Shown: piece after piece, positions 8,213 to 14,953 of the stretch | How positions within the stretch are numbered: position 1 is the stretch's first letter | Layout: each line of letters starts with the position of its first letter | NCBI GenBank assembly: GCA_964393335.1 | Contig: CAYMTN010000101.1 | Span: 1-18,263 of the forward strand | From: CAYMTN01 sp964393335 | Lineage (GTDB): Bacteria; Chloroflexota; Anaerolineae; Aggregatilineales; Aggregatilineaceae | Direction of reading: 5' to 3' | DNA: 18,263 bases | Program-made: the position numbers and the translations under genes | Notes under the pieces: model-generated | Told to the model about the DNA's origin: nothing | Databases searched by the model: none | What the model saw: only the letters and a program-made list of their open reading frames with translations

Positions 8213-8722
8213 TTAGCTCACTTCCCGTACCCAAAATTGCGGGTGCACGTCCCTGTACGTCGTCCCGGCCCCGGCCCACAGGGTCCCGGTCCCGTTGTTA
8301 ACCCGCCACCGCAGAGCGATCGTATGCTCGCCTGCCGAAAGCCCGGCCAGCAACGTGACAAAACTCGCCAGGGTCCCGCTCGTACCCGGCATGACGTACA
8401 ACAACCCGTCGTCGCCGGCCTGATCGTCGCCGTCAACCGCCACGTTGAAATAGATCGGGTTCGCGCTCAGCGAATGCGCCACCGAACCCACAAAACCGGC
8501 CATCACGTCGCCGCCGTTTGTGGTGATCGTCAGGGACAGGTTCGTCCCGTCCACGTCCTCAAAACTTGTACTCGTCGTGGTATAGTCGCTGCTCTCGTCC
8601 ACTTCGTAATGCGCCGAGGGCGGTGTTTTGAGCGCGGTCAGATTGTCGCGCAGGTGCGTGTTGAGCATCGATGCCGTGACCAGTTCGTCTACGGCCCACG
8701 TTTTGGGAGTCGTCCAGGTCAT
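8213..8722 (-). CDS. Phage minor structural/fibre-like protein
   Basis: A 169-residue protein. ATG 8722 is chosen because AAGGAG lies at the right distance, and because the following TWTTPKTWAVDELVTASMLN block is the N-terminus I recognise from many phage structural proteins (W-T-x-P-x-T-W...AS-x-x-N-x-x-L-R-D-N-L). The frame is open further upstream to 8866, but that stretch translates heptamer repeats. The C-terminal part, rich in Gly, Thr, Ser and Val, is predicted beta-structure (about 55-165), as in virion surface proteins. It lies between the hub C-part and the one-TM gene. Precise role, fibre tip or head decoration, is uncertain. Confidence 0.7.
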   Translation of the reverse strand: MTWTTPKTWAVDELVTASMLNTHLRDNLTALKTPPSAHYEVDESSDYTTTSTSFEDVDGTNLSLTITTNGGDVMAGFVGSVAHSLSANPIYFNVAVDGDDQAGDDGLLYVMPGTSGTLASFVTLLAGLSAGEHTIALRWRVNNGTGTLWAGAGTTYRDVHPQFWVREVS

Positions 8723-8739
8723 TGTGTGCTCCTTAGTGT

Positions 8740-8795
8740 TCGGTCGTCGGTGGTTGGCGATCCGTAATTCGTTGTCCGTGATCCGTAATCCGTGA
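8740..8795. repeat. Heptamer tandem repeat array 1 (TCCGTAA type)
   Basis: Eight successive 7-bp units fill 8740-8795. From 8761 they read TCCGTAA, TTCGTTG, TCCGTGA, TCCGTAA, TCCGTGA; the three units before that (TCGGTCG, TCGGTGG, TTGGCGA) are more divergent. The array occupies the gap between two phage structural genes. Short heptamer arrays of this kind are known from cyanobacteria (STRR repeats) and resemble those in some Chloroflexota. Confidence 0.75.
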
Positions 8796-8824
8796 AAAAC
8801 GCAGCCAGGGAGCGGCCACAGAGA

Positions 8825-8859
8825 ACGGTTCACGGTCAACGGTTCATGGTTCACGATGC
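8825..8859. repeat. Heptamer tandem repeat array 2 (ACGGTTC type)
   Basis: Five 7-bp units: ACGGTTC, ACGGTCA, ACGGTTC, ATGGTTC, ACGATGC. It is separated from array 1 by 29 bp of unrelated sequence and ends directly at the stop of the hub C-part gene. Consensus and phase differ from array 1, so it is a second array and not a continuation. Confidence 0.7.
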
Positions 8860-8862
8860 CCG

Positions 8863-9693
8863 TCAAAAGCCCAGGCGCGTCTGCGAATCCAGCGCCCCGA
8901 AACCTGCTTTGCCCAACAGCCAGTATTGGCGGTCGTCGGCGCGTTCCAGGTACAGCGTCACCGCCAACGCGCCAGGCGCGAGATCGGTGGCGATGGCGCG
9001 AATCCAGTGTTGCAGCCGGCTGGCCCCGGTTGCCGTGTCGCTGATCACGACCTTGTCGAGCAGTTCCAGGCTGAACACGTTGACCGCGCTGATCACGTCC
9101 CGGTTACGCACGGTGAGGCGGTCGGCGGCCAGCGCGGGCGTCTTGAAGCGCCCGATCACGTACTGCGCGTAACTCAGCGCAAAGACCGGGTCATCCTGCA
9201 TCGGCAGGTCCAACGCCAGGGCGCGGATATCGTAGGCGGCCTGGCTGGCCGCGTCGGATTCTTCAACCGTCACCGGGTCGTAGGTGCGCAGCGGTTTGCC
9301 GCGCACCTGGAGCAGCGTCATATACAGCGGGCCGATGGCGCTGTTGCCCAACGTGATTTTCGCGCGTGTGGCTTCGATCTCGGTACTGATGCTGAATGAC
9401 GGGCTGTTCGTGTAGTTGAATCCGGTGCCGTCCGGTTTTTCATTCACGGCATAATCCGTGCTGGCGACAGGCGTGACCACGTCCACCGCGCCGGTACGCT
9501 CGCCGTTTTCATCGTGGAAGGGCGCGTATACGACGCGCGTCTGGCCGGGAGCCAGGCGCAGCACGGTTTGCGCTGTCCACACCACCTGCGCCGTCCCGAC
9601 GGTTTCCACCGGGTAGACCGTGATCTGCGCCAGGTTGGTGACGCTGTTCACGTCGAGCCTGATGTCGAGTTCATCCAAAGGAGTTGTCATCAT
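8863..9693 (-). CDS. Phage tail protein, probable C-terminal part of a split tail hub
   Basis: A 276-residue protein beginning MMTTPLDELDIRLD, with AGGAAA directly upstream (either of the two adjacent ATGs is possible). From memory of the family, the segment running from NLAQITVYPVETVGT through the APGQTRVVYAPFHDENGERTG region to VDVVTP resembles the part of actinobacterial/Chloroflexota siphophage hub proteins that normally follows the hub core in one polypeptide; here it is a separate gene. The C-terminal half is mixed alpha/beta and ends in DSQTRLGF. It lies 22 bases after the 123-residue gene and is probably translated from the same transcript as the hub N-part. Virion role is inferred from neighbours and remembered similarity; confidence in exact hub assignment is moderate. 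Confidence 0.7.
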   Translation of the reverse strand: MMTTPLDELDIRLDVNSVTNLAQITVYPVETVGTAQVVWTAQTVLRLAPGQTRVVYAPFHDENGERTGAVDVVTPVASTDYAVNEKPDGTGFNYTNSPSFSISTEIEATRAKITLGNSAIGPLYMTLLQVRGKPLRTYDPVTVEESDAASQAAYDIRALALDLPMQDDPVFALSYAQYVIGRFKTPALAADRLTVRNRDVISAVNVFSLELLDKVVISDTATGASRLQHWIRAIATDLAPGALAVTLYLERADDRQYWLLGKAGFGALDSQTRLGF

Positions 9694-9715
9694 CCGTTTC
9701 CTGTTCTGCGCCTGC

Positions 9716-10087
9716 CTATTCTGCGGCCTCCCAGTCGGCGGTATGTTCGGCCAGGTAGGCCCGGCAGGCGGCGGCGCTCTCCGCCCAGGTCCCGCCTTCG
9801 GCAAAAATCACGTAGTCGATCCCCGCTGCCAGCACCGTCGCGCTGATGCCCAGCCGCCGCGCCACCGCGCCAATCGCCCGGCCCGGCGTCAGAAACGACG
9901 CGTTACACGTCAACTCGTAGATCACCGCTTCGCCGTCCAGGCTTTCGCGGACCTGGAACCGTTCGGCAGGCTGCCGTCGGTGCAGCAGCGCCAGCTCGCG
10001 CATGGTCGCGCGCACGGCCAGCCGCGCCGCTGGTGTGAACTGCGGACCCTGCACCTTTCGCTTGACCAACACGTACCCATGCCACAT
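9716..10087 (-). CDS. Small phage-module protein of unknown function
   Basis: A 123-residue basic N-terminal/acidic C-terminal protein. Its ATG lies one base after the TGA of the hub N-part gene, indicating translational coupling; only a weak GGTGG precedes it. The sequence is predicted to be helical with an early basic patch (VKRKVQ, AARLAVRATMREL) and an alanine-rich C-terminal helix ending in DWEAAE. I do not recognise a family. It separates two genes that look like the two parts of one tail hub, so it is a candidate structural adaptor or an inserted gene. Confidence 0.65.
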   Translation of the reverse strand: MWHGYVLVKRKVQGPQFTPAARLAVRATMRELALLHRRQPAERFQVRESLDGEAVIYELTCNASFLTPGRAIGAVARRLGISATVLAAGIDYVIFAEGGTWAESAAACRAYLAEHTADWEAAE

Positions 10088-10088
10088 G

Positions 10089-11873
10089 TCACACCACCGC
10101 CAATGCTGCTATTTCGTCAGGGGTCAGCGCCACGTTCCACAAGGCACCGTGCGCCAGGTCGCCATGCCACACGATGCTGCTGGCGAAATATGCGCCCAAA
10201 AACGAATTCTCTGTGCTGAGCGCTCCCTCCCAGGTGCCCATTCCGCTCTGCGTGGTAGAAACCTGCGCGCCGTCAACGAACAACTTGACCTCATCAGCCG
10301 CCTTGTCCCACGTCATCGCCACGCAGAACCAGCCCGCCGTATCCATGCCGGACGCATTGATCTGGAGATAACTGCCCCCCGACCAGACGTAGCGCGCGCG
10401 CAGCAGGTTTGAAATCGATTCTTTCCGGATGAAAATCGTCCCGCCCGACGCCCGCAGCGTCACCAGCCCGTGTTGTAGGCCGTCCGTCCACAGGCTCGTG
10501 TCCGCGACCCGCGCCCACACCATGACCGTGCCCGCAGCGCCGTCGAAGGCCGTGCTCAACCCTGCGCTGCTCAGCGTCACGTTGTCGTTGATGCCGTCCA
10601 GGCTGGCCCCCGTCGCGCCATCCCCAACCCCGTCCGCTCCCCAGACCAGCCCGTTCGCGTCCGCGTCGTGCCCATACGGGCTGGAGTCCGCCGCGACAAC
10701 GCCGCCCGCCTCGTTCAGCCGCCAATATCCGATCAGGTGATCGGCCTGCACGGCCAGCACACGGTCGGCGTACGTCCCGCCAACCACCAGGACGGCCTCC
10801 ACCGACGGATCCTGCCGGTCGCCGCGCGTGATGTACGTCGCCGTGCCATCCCGCGCCGCGTAAAACCGCCCGTACACGGCGGTGCAGATTTCGCGCAGCG
10901 CTGCGAGCGCGGTCATGCGTTCCGGCTGCCAGCTTCGCCCGTAGTGGGTCAGCGTATCGCCGTTGTCGGCGTACGCTGAGTCCGGGGGCGTGTAGGCTGC
11001 GCCGACGACATCCGCGACTGCCGCATCAACCGCCCGGCTGTCGACGTATGGCACGCTGATCTGCTGCCGGGCCAGCAGCGCGATGCCGTCCACGCAGGTG
11101 ATCTCGCAGGAGTCGCCGTGAAACGCCCCGGCCTGCGGCGTGATCGTCTCCACGTAACCGCGAAACAGCGTCCAGGTGGACGCGCCGTCGCTGGCCTGCA
11201 CGCGCACCTCGCGGCGCGGCAGCAGTTTTCCGTAGAGCGGCCCGCCCGTGTTGCCCGGACTGAACCGCCGGTCGCGGTTGTCCAGCAGCAGCGTGCAGCG
11301 GCCCCCGGCGGCGACCGGTGCTCCGGCCTCGTCGTACCCGGCCCACGTTTTCACGCGGCGCGTATAGGCCGTGATCGCGTCCCAGTTGTGCGTCAGCGTT
11401 ACGCTGATGTCGTCGAACGCCAGCGCCGGTTCGTTGTCGTCGCTGACGATGCTGATCTCAAACATGGTCGTCGCCCACGCCGCGCTGATCGTACCGGTCA
11501 CCGTTTTGGCGGCTTCGGTCGCACCGGCCAGCACCGTGAACCGCTCGTTGACCAGGCCCTCATAGCTGGTCGAACCACGCAGGATGACGTCAAACGTTTT
11601 ATCCAGGCCGCTCGTATTCGCCACCTTGAACGTGATGCTGACCGTGTCGCCAGCGCACGCCTGGTAATCGAACATCTGGTAAAACGCCGCATAATCCCCG
11701 CTGCGGTACGCGCCCAGTTTGCCGCCGGATACGCTGTGGACGATATCGCCCCAAAATGACCAGCCATCCTCGCCGCTGCCAAAATCGCCATTCAGCAGCC
11801 GGTTGCCTGCCGGGGGACCGTCAAACGAGCCGTCCCGGTCCCAGTCGATGTGAACCGTGAAAGTGGTCGCCAT
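10089..11873 (-). CDS. Phage tail hub N-part with two inserted carbohydrate-binding-like domains
   Basis: A 594-residue protein; AGGAG precedes the ATG. The start TVHIDWDRDGSFDG (6-19) and the block RCTLLLDNRDRRFSPGNTGG (182-201), followed by GPLYGKLLPRREVRV, look like the N-terminal strands and core of a siphophage tail hub/baseplate protein (about 160-370, including WTLFRGYVETI and ITCVDGIALLAR). Between the two hub pieces lies a jelly-roll-like insert (about 24-160: LLNGDFGSGEDGWSFWGD...LAFDDISVTL), typical of CBM4/9-type carbohydrate-binding modules. The C-terminus (about 378-592) is a LamG/concanavalin-like domain (LIGYWRLNEAGG, DNVTLSS, LFVDGAQV, FLGAYF, ALWNVALTPDEIAAL). Both inserts would display glycan-binding surfaces at the tail tip, so host-surface recognition is the likely job. 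The expected hub C-part is missing here and appears two genes downstream. Confidence 0.8.
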   Translation of the reverse strand: MATTFTVHIDWDRDGSFDGPPAGNRLLNGDFGSGEDGWSFWGDIVHSVSGGKLGAYRSGDYAAFYQMFDYQACAGDTVSITFKVANTSGLDKTFDVILRGSTSYEGLVNERFTVLAGATEAAKTVTGTISAAWATTMFEISIVSDDNEPALAFDDISVTLTHNWDAITAYTRRVKTWAGYDEAGAPVAAGGRCTLLLDNRDRRFSPGNTGGPLYGKLLPRREVRVQASDGASTWTLFRGYVETITPQAGAFHGDSCEITCVDGIALLARQQISVPYVDSRAVDAAVADVVGAAYTPPDSAYADNGDTLTHYGRSWQPERMTALAALREICTAVYGRFYAARDGTATYITRGDRQDPSVEAVLVVGGTYADRVLAVQADHLIGYWRLNEAGGVVAADSSPYGHDADANGLVWGADGVGDGATGASLDGINDNVTLSSAGLSTAFDGAAGTVMVWARVADTSLWTDGLQHGLVTLRASGGTIFIRKESISNLLRARYVWSGGSYLQINASGMDTAGWFCVAMTWDKAADEVKLFVDGAQVSTTQSGMGTWEGALSTENSFLGAYFASSIVWHGDLAHGALWNVALTPDEIAALAVV

Positions 11874-11945
11874 ACGTGCTCCTTTCGCTGGCGGGTGTCG
11901 TATAATGATCCAGTGGCTGCATCCAGTCTCGAACGTTCGCCGTAA

Positions 11946-12021
11946 GCCTCACCCCTGGCCGAATGGCGGCTCCATCAAAATGGAGAGAGGGGAAAAGGGG
12001 CCGGGGGTTAAGGGGTGAGGC
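11946..12021. repeat. 76-bp palindromic element, GCCTCACCCCT ends
   Basis: A perfect 11-bp terminal inverted repeat, GCCTCACCCCT (11946-11956) and AGGGGTGAGGC (12011-12021), encloses a G-rich centre with GGAGAGAGGGG. The element matches the end sequence of the 7538 element and sits in the gap between the tail-terminator-like and hub genes. It encodes nothing. Confidence 0.7.
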
Positions 12022-12057
12022 CAGTATGCTGCCGGTCAGCAGCGGCAAAAATGGCGC

Positions 12058-12495
12058 TCACGCGATGTTCAGCGCCCACGTATGCGTGAACGTCGCGCCG
12101 TGATAGTCCACGTCCGCGTAACGCAGGACGCCCGCCCGCACGCGAATGTGCAGCGCTACCGGCAGCGCGTCGTCGAGCGTGGGATCGGCGGCCATCGCGC
12201 CGAGGTACGTGTCGATGGCGTTCGCCAGCGCCGGGAAGACGCCGCGTGCCCCCAGGCCGCTCGCTACCGGCGCCAGCAGCAGCAGGTGCGCGATCTCGAC
12301 CGTCAGACGTCCATCCCCCGCGCTGAACCCGTTGGGTTCCAGGCCGGGCGATTCGCCGCCCAGTTCCGGCACGATCACCAGCGCGGGAAGCTGCGCGCTG
12401 GTCAGCGCGTCCGGTGTTTCGTCCAGCGCATACGATGTGACTCCGCTCACGGCGACCGCTGCCAGGTGATCTAACGCCGTCGTCAATACGCCCAT
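12058..12495 (-). CDS. Phage neck/tail-terminator-like protein
   Basis: A 145-residue protein with GGGGAG upstream of its ATG. Alpha helix at the N-terminus (LTTALDHLAAVAV), then LPALVIVPELGGES, a beta strand VEIAHLLLLAP and a C-terminal YHGATFTHTWALNIA strand: the alternation and size resemble tail-terminator or tail-completion proteins of siphophages. Position supports this, since it directly follows the head-tail connector gene (15 bases after its stop). No tail-tube gene follows, which is unexpected for a complete siphophage order. Assignment rests more on position and fold impression than on a signature motif. Confidence 0.65.
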   Translation of the reverse strand: MGVLTTALDHLAAVAVSGVTSYALDETPDALTSAQLPALVIVPELGGESPGLEPNGFSAGDGRLTVEIAHLLLLAPVASGLGARGVFPALANAIDTYLGAMAADPTLDDALPVALHIRVRAGVLRYADVDYHGATFTHTWALNIA

Positions 12496-12510
12496 TGTGA
12501 TCGCTCCCCG

Positions 12511-13350
12511 TCACGCTACGCGGACCCGCACATACGGCGCGAGAATTTGCTGCACGTCGCCCGGCAGGGCAGGTGGCACGACGACCTGTCCGCGCAGGCT
12601 GCCCGCCGACTGCACGAATCCGGCATCCTTCTGCTTGTAGAGCCAGCTCACCACGCGCAAGCATACCTGCCGGATGTCTTCCGGCGGCGCGTAGACGTCG
12701 ATGGCCGTGTCTTGTGCGTGGCTGCTGGCGGTCGTGCCGTTGACGCCGCGCGCCACCGTCAGCACGTTGGTGGTCGTGTTGATCGCCAGCACGTGCAGGT
12801 ATTCGTCTTCGATGCGCAGCAACTGCCCGACGGCGAAGCGCGTCCCGTAACCTGTGACGGTAACGGCGTCGGCGTCACTGACCGTCAGCGACGTTGCCCC
12901 GGACGCCAGCGGGTCATCCTGCACGCTGTCGCCGGAATCGATCCACGCCTCATCCCAGGCGGTGTGATAGCCCCACGTGCCGTCTACCTGGATCGCGTCA
13001 ACCGGGTCGCCGTTGTGCGTGAAGGCGGCCTGCGTGCGATCCAGCAGCACGGCGCTGCTGGCCGGTGCGCCCGCCGGTGCGAGGTGATAGGCCGCCGCCG
13101 GGATCGCGCTGCCGTCGCCGTTGGTCAGCGTGTGCAGCGCCAGCAGATCGTCGCGCAGCAGCAGTTGGCCCGCGTCACAGACGGTGTAGGTGTGCGTCTG
13201 CCGGGCCGGATAAAAGCGCCGCGCGGTGTACTGCTCGACCAGCCGGGACGCCGCGCCCAGCAGCACCAGCAGCAGATCGTCGTCGCCGGTTTGCGCCGCG
13301 TTTAGCCCCAGGTAGCGGCGTGTTTCGCTCAGAGTCGCGTAAACGTTCAC
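12511..13350 (-). CDS. Phage head-tail connector protein (gp6-like)
   Basis: A 279-residue protein starting at GTG 13350 with a strong AGGAGG at 13355-13360. The N-terminal block YATLSETRRYLGL...DDDLLLVLLGAASRLVEQYTARRFYP is the hallmark of gp6-like/YqbG-type head-tail adaptor proteins, which form the ring joined to the portal. It is longer than usual (typical members are 100-200 residues): a beta-rich middle (about 145-220, SGATSLTVSDADAVTVTGYG, FAVGQLLRIEDEYLHVLAI) looks inserted before the final helices (PEDIRQVCLRVVSWLYKQKDAG). It is the first minus-strand phage gene left of the three plus-strand FHA genes, so it is cut off from the capsid gene by that cassette and probably needs its own promoter in 13351-13500. 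Confidence 0.8.
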   Translation of the reverse strand: MNVYATLSETRRYLGLNAAQTGDDDLLLVLLGAASRLVEQYTARRFYPARQTHTYTVCDAGQLLLRDDLLALHTLTNGDGSAIPAAAYHLAPAGAPASSAVLLDRTQAAFTHNGDPVDAIQVDGTWGYHTAWDEAWIDSGDSVQDDPLASGATSLTVSDADAVTVTGYGTRFAVGQLLRIEDEYLHVLAINTTTNVLTVARGVNGTTASSHAQDTAIDVYAPPEDIRQVCLRVVSWLYKQKDAGFVQSAGSLRGQVVVPPALPGDVQQILAPYVRVRVA

Positions 13351-13417
13351 TTTGCCTCCTTTTGTTTGATTTCGGTTTGTAATTATGCGGGCTTCCGTTT
13401 ACAATTGGTGTGTTTTC

Positions 13418-13472
13418 TTTACGAATTCTAAATAAATTTTTAGAAATATGAGAACATTATCTTTTGTATAAT
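13418..13472 (+). promoter_or_regulatory. AT-rich leader and promoter of the first FHA gene
   Basis: A perfect -10 box TATAAT lies at 13467-13472, about 31 bases before the GTG start, preceded by a very AT-rich stretch (13428-13466). No good -35 is visible at 17 bases, so an activator or extended contacts are likely. TTTACGAAT (13418-13426) resembles the TTCACGAA repeats ahead of the third FHA gene. The region also separates the divergent connector gene. Confidence 0.5.
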
Positions 13473-13503
13473 GGAATTACCGTCATGCATGTGAGGTCCA
13501 AAC

Positions 13504-14028
13504 GTGTCACTCGACACTCAATCGTTCGATCAACCCTTGAAGACCTGCCCGCACTGCGGCGCGTGTATCCCGGCCACGGCCCTGCGCTGCTCGTCGTGTG
13601 GCGGCGCTCAGGATGCGCCTTCGCCAGAAGCCGGTGCAGACTCGTTGTCCTGGCCGCATCACCTCGCAGACACCGGCCAGTTTGATGCCGGGGCTATCGC
13701 CATTTTGCAGTTCCTGCCGTCCGGCACGTGTGTATCGCTGGCGCTGGCGCGGCCTGTCGTGTTGGGATACGACCGGCACCCGTCGGATACTGAAGACGTG
13801 CTCGATCTGACCGAGTTCAACGCCGCGCGGCACGGAGTCTGCTGCCGTCACTGCCGGTTGCAGCGCCACGAGACGCACCTGATCATCACCGACCTGGGCA
13901 GCGTCGCCGGCACGCGCCTGAACGGCGAGGTCCTGGCCGCGCACGACGAACGTATCGTGCGGCATGGTGACCGGCTGGTCATCGGTACGCTGCACGTGAT
14001 CATCACCTTCAATACGATCCACTCCTGA
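13504..14028 (+). CDS. Zinc-ribbon protein with degenerate FHA domain (FHA gene 1)
   Basis: A 174-residue protein. The GTG start is set by GAGG at 13493-13496, seven bases upstream. Residues 15-32 form a zinc ribbon (C15-x2-C18, C29-x2-C32). The C-terminal about 66-172 aligns with the FHA domains of the next two genes but has lost the phosphothreonine-binding residues: GR is GY (Y89), the Ser-Arg of the second loop is Cys113-Cys114, and the Asn of STNGT is Ala125 (DLGSVAGT). The fold is probably kept while phosphopeptide binding is lost or changed. FHA domains usually read pThr made by Ser/Thr kinases; no kinase gene lies in the window. It is the first of three tandem paralogues on the plus strand inside a minus-strand phage module. 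Confidence 0.85.
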   Translation: MSLDTQSFDQPLKTCPHCGACIPATALRCSSCGGAQDAPSPEAGADSLSWPHHLADTGQFDAGAIAILQFLPSGTCVSLALARPVVLGYDRHPSDTEDVLDLTEFNAARHGVCCRHCRLQRHETHLIITDLGSVAGTRLNGEVLAAHDERIVRHGDRLVIGTLHVIITFNTIHS

Positions 14029-14090
14029 GCCGTCGTTTGATAATCTCACCCCGGCCCACCCACGTTTTGTAAACACATTGCCAGCCCTTT

Positions 14091-14119
14091 TTGACGCTAT
14101 TTTTATGCGTTCCTAAACA
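14091..14119 (+). promoter_or_regulatory. Possible promoter of the second FHA gene
   Basis: TTGACG (14091-14096), a 17-base spacer and TAAACA (14114-14119) precede the gene by about 80 bases. The gap 14029-14199 is AT-rich compared with the flanking genes, and contains one isolated CTCACCCC half-site near 14045. Confidence 0.4.
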
Positions 14120-14199
14120 AACTGCGTTACCATGAATAGTAGGGGTAAGGTGCGTCAGGGTCGTGTGCAGCGATCCCTCGACAGCTCAAGGGGACCCGT

Positions 14200-14760
14200 A
14201 TGTCACATTCTTCGGATTCAACGGTCAATATTCCACAGCGCCCTGTTCAATGTGCTAACTGCGGCTTTTTTGCCTCGCCGCTGGAGCCGTACTGCCTGAA
14301 CTGCGGGGCGGACCTATCGGAACAAGTCCGTCCGGTGGTGCTCGACGTTCCGCTTACCTCGGTGCTCAAACGCCAGCCGCTGGTCGTGCCCAGCGCCAGC
14401 CCTTCTGAAACCCGCTTTACCAACCACATGCTGCTGATTCTTCAGGTGCTCCCCTCGGCAGCCTGCCTGACCTTACAGCTTCACCGTCCCGCCGTGCTGG
14501 GGCGGGGAGGCGAAACCGGCGATGAAACGCTGATCAACCTGTCCGAGTTCAATGCCCTTCAGCATGGCGTGTCGCGGCAGCACTGCCGGTTTGAGCGGCT
14601 TGACGATCAACTGCTGGTGCGCGACCTCGGCAGTACGAATGGGACGTATCTGAATGACTGCCGCCTGATCGCGTCTGAAGATTATCTGGTGGCACATGGC
14701 GACCGGTTGATCCTCGGCACGCTGCATTTCACCCTCGCGTTTAGCGCTATCACCGGCTGA
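14200..14760 (+). CDS. Zinc-ribbon protein with intact FHA domain (FHA gene 2)
   Basis: A 186-residue protein with AAGGGGA at 14188-14194 before the ATG. Zinc ribbon: C18-x2-C21 and C32-x2-C35. A linker of about 40 residues follows, then an FHA domain (about 77-184) with all key positions: G101-R102, S125-R126-Q-H128 and STN147GT. It should therefore be able to bind phosphothreonine peptides. It shares with gene 1 the segment LSEFNA-x-x-HGV and the ending G-T-L-H-x-x-x-x-F, showing a recent common origin. No membrane segment or enzyme domain is present, so it is probably a cytoplasmic adaptor. The partner kinase or phosphoprotein is not in the window. Confidence 0.88.
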   Translation: MSHSSDSTVNIPQRPVQCANCGFFASPLEPYCLNCGADLSEQVRPVVLDVPLTSVLKRQPLVVPSASPSETRFTNHMLLILQVLPSAACLTLQLHRPAVLGRGGETGDETLINLSEFNALQHGVSRQHCRFERLDDQLLVRDLGSTNGTYLNDCRLIASEDYLVAHGDRLILGTLHFTLAFSAITG

Positions 14761-14837
14761 TAAATCACCCCTGGATAGACTGCGTCGTTGGCGGCGTCCG
14801 TGCGATCTGCCACCTGTAAGCTGGCCGGTGCCTGTTT

Positions 14838-14893
14838 ATTCACGAAAAATTCACGAATGGTGACTCCTGCAACACTCTTTCTGCCTATACAAT
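14838..14893 (+). promoter_or_regulatory. Direct-repeat operator candidate and promoter of the third FHA gene
   Basis: ATTCACGAA occurs twice, at 14838-14846 and 14849-14857, 11 bp apart, that is, on the same helix face. TATACAAT at 14886-14893 is a good -10 about 60 bases ahead of the ATG, with a weak -35. The repeats sit where an activator would bind. Confidence 0.45.
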
Positions 14894-14953
14894 CAGAATA
14901 GGTCAGGATTTATTTCGCTACCGTCCCTTTTTCTGTGGGTACAAAACGTACGG

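Noticed and set aside
7773..8279. 168-residue minus-strand frame overlapping the one-TM gene
   Set aside because: Arg/Gly-rich product in another frame of the better supported one-TM gene.
8740..8859. Possible CRISPR array
   Set aside because: Units are 7 bp without spacers; no cas genes in the window.
14041..14058. Third copy of the CCTCACCCC palindrome
   Set aside because: Only a CTCACCCC half-site is present; no matching second arm nearby.
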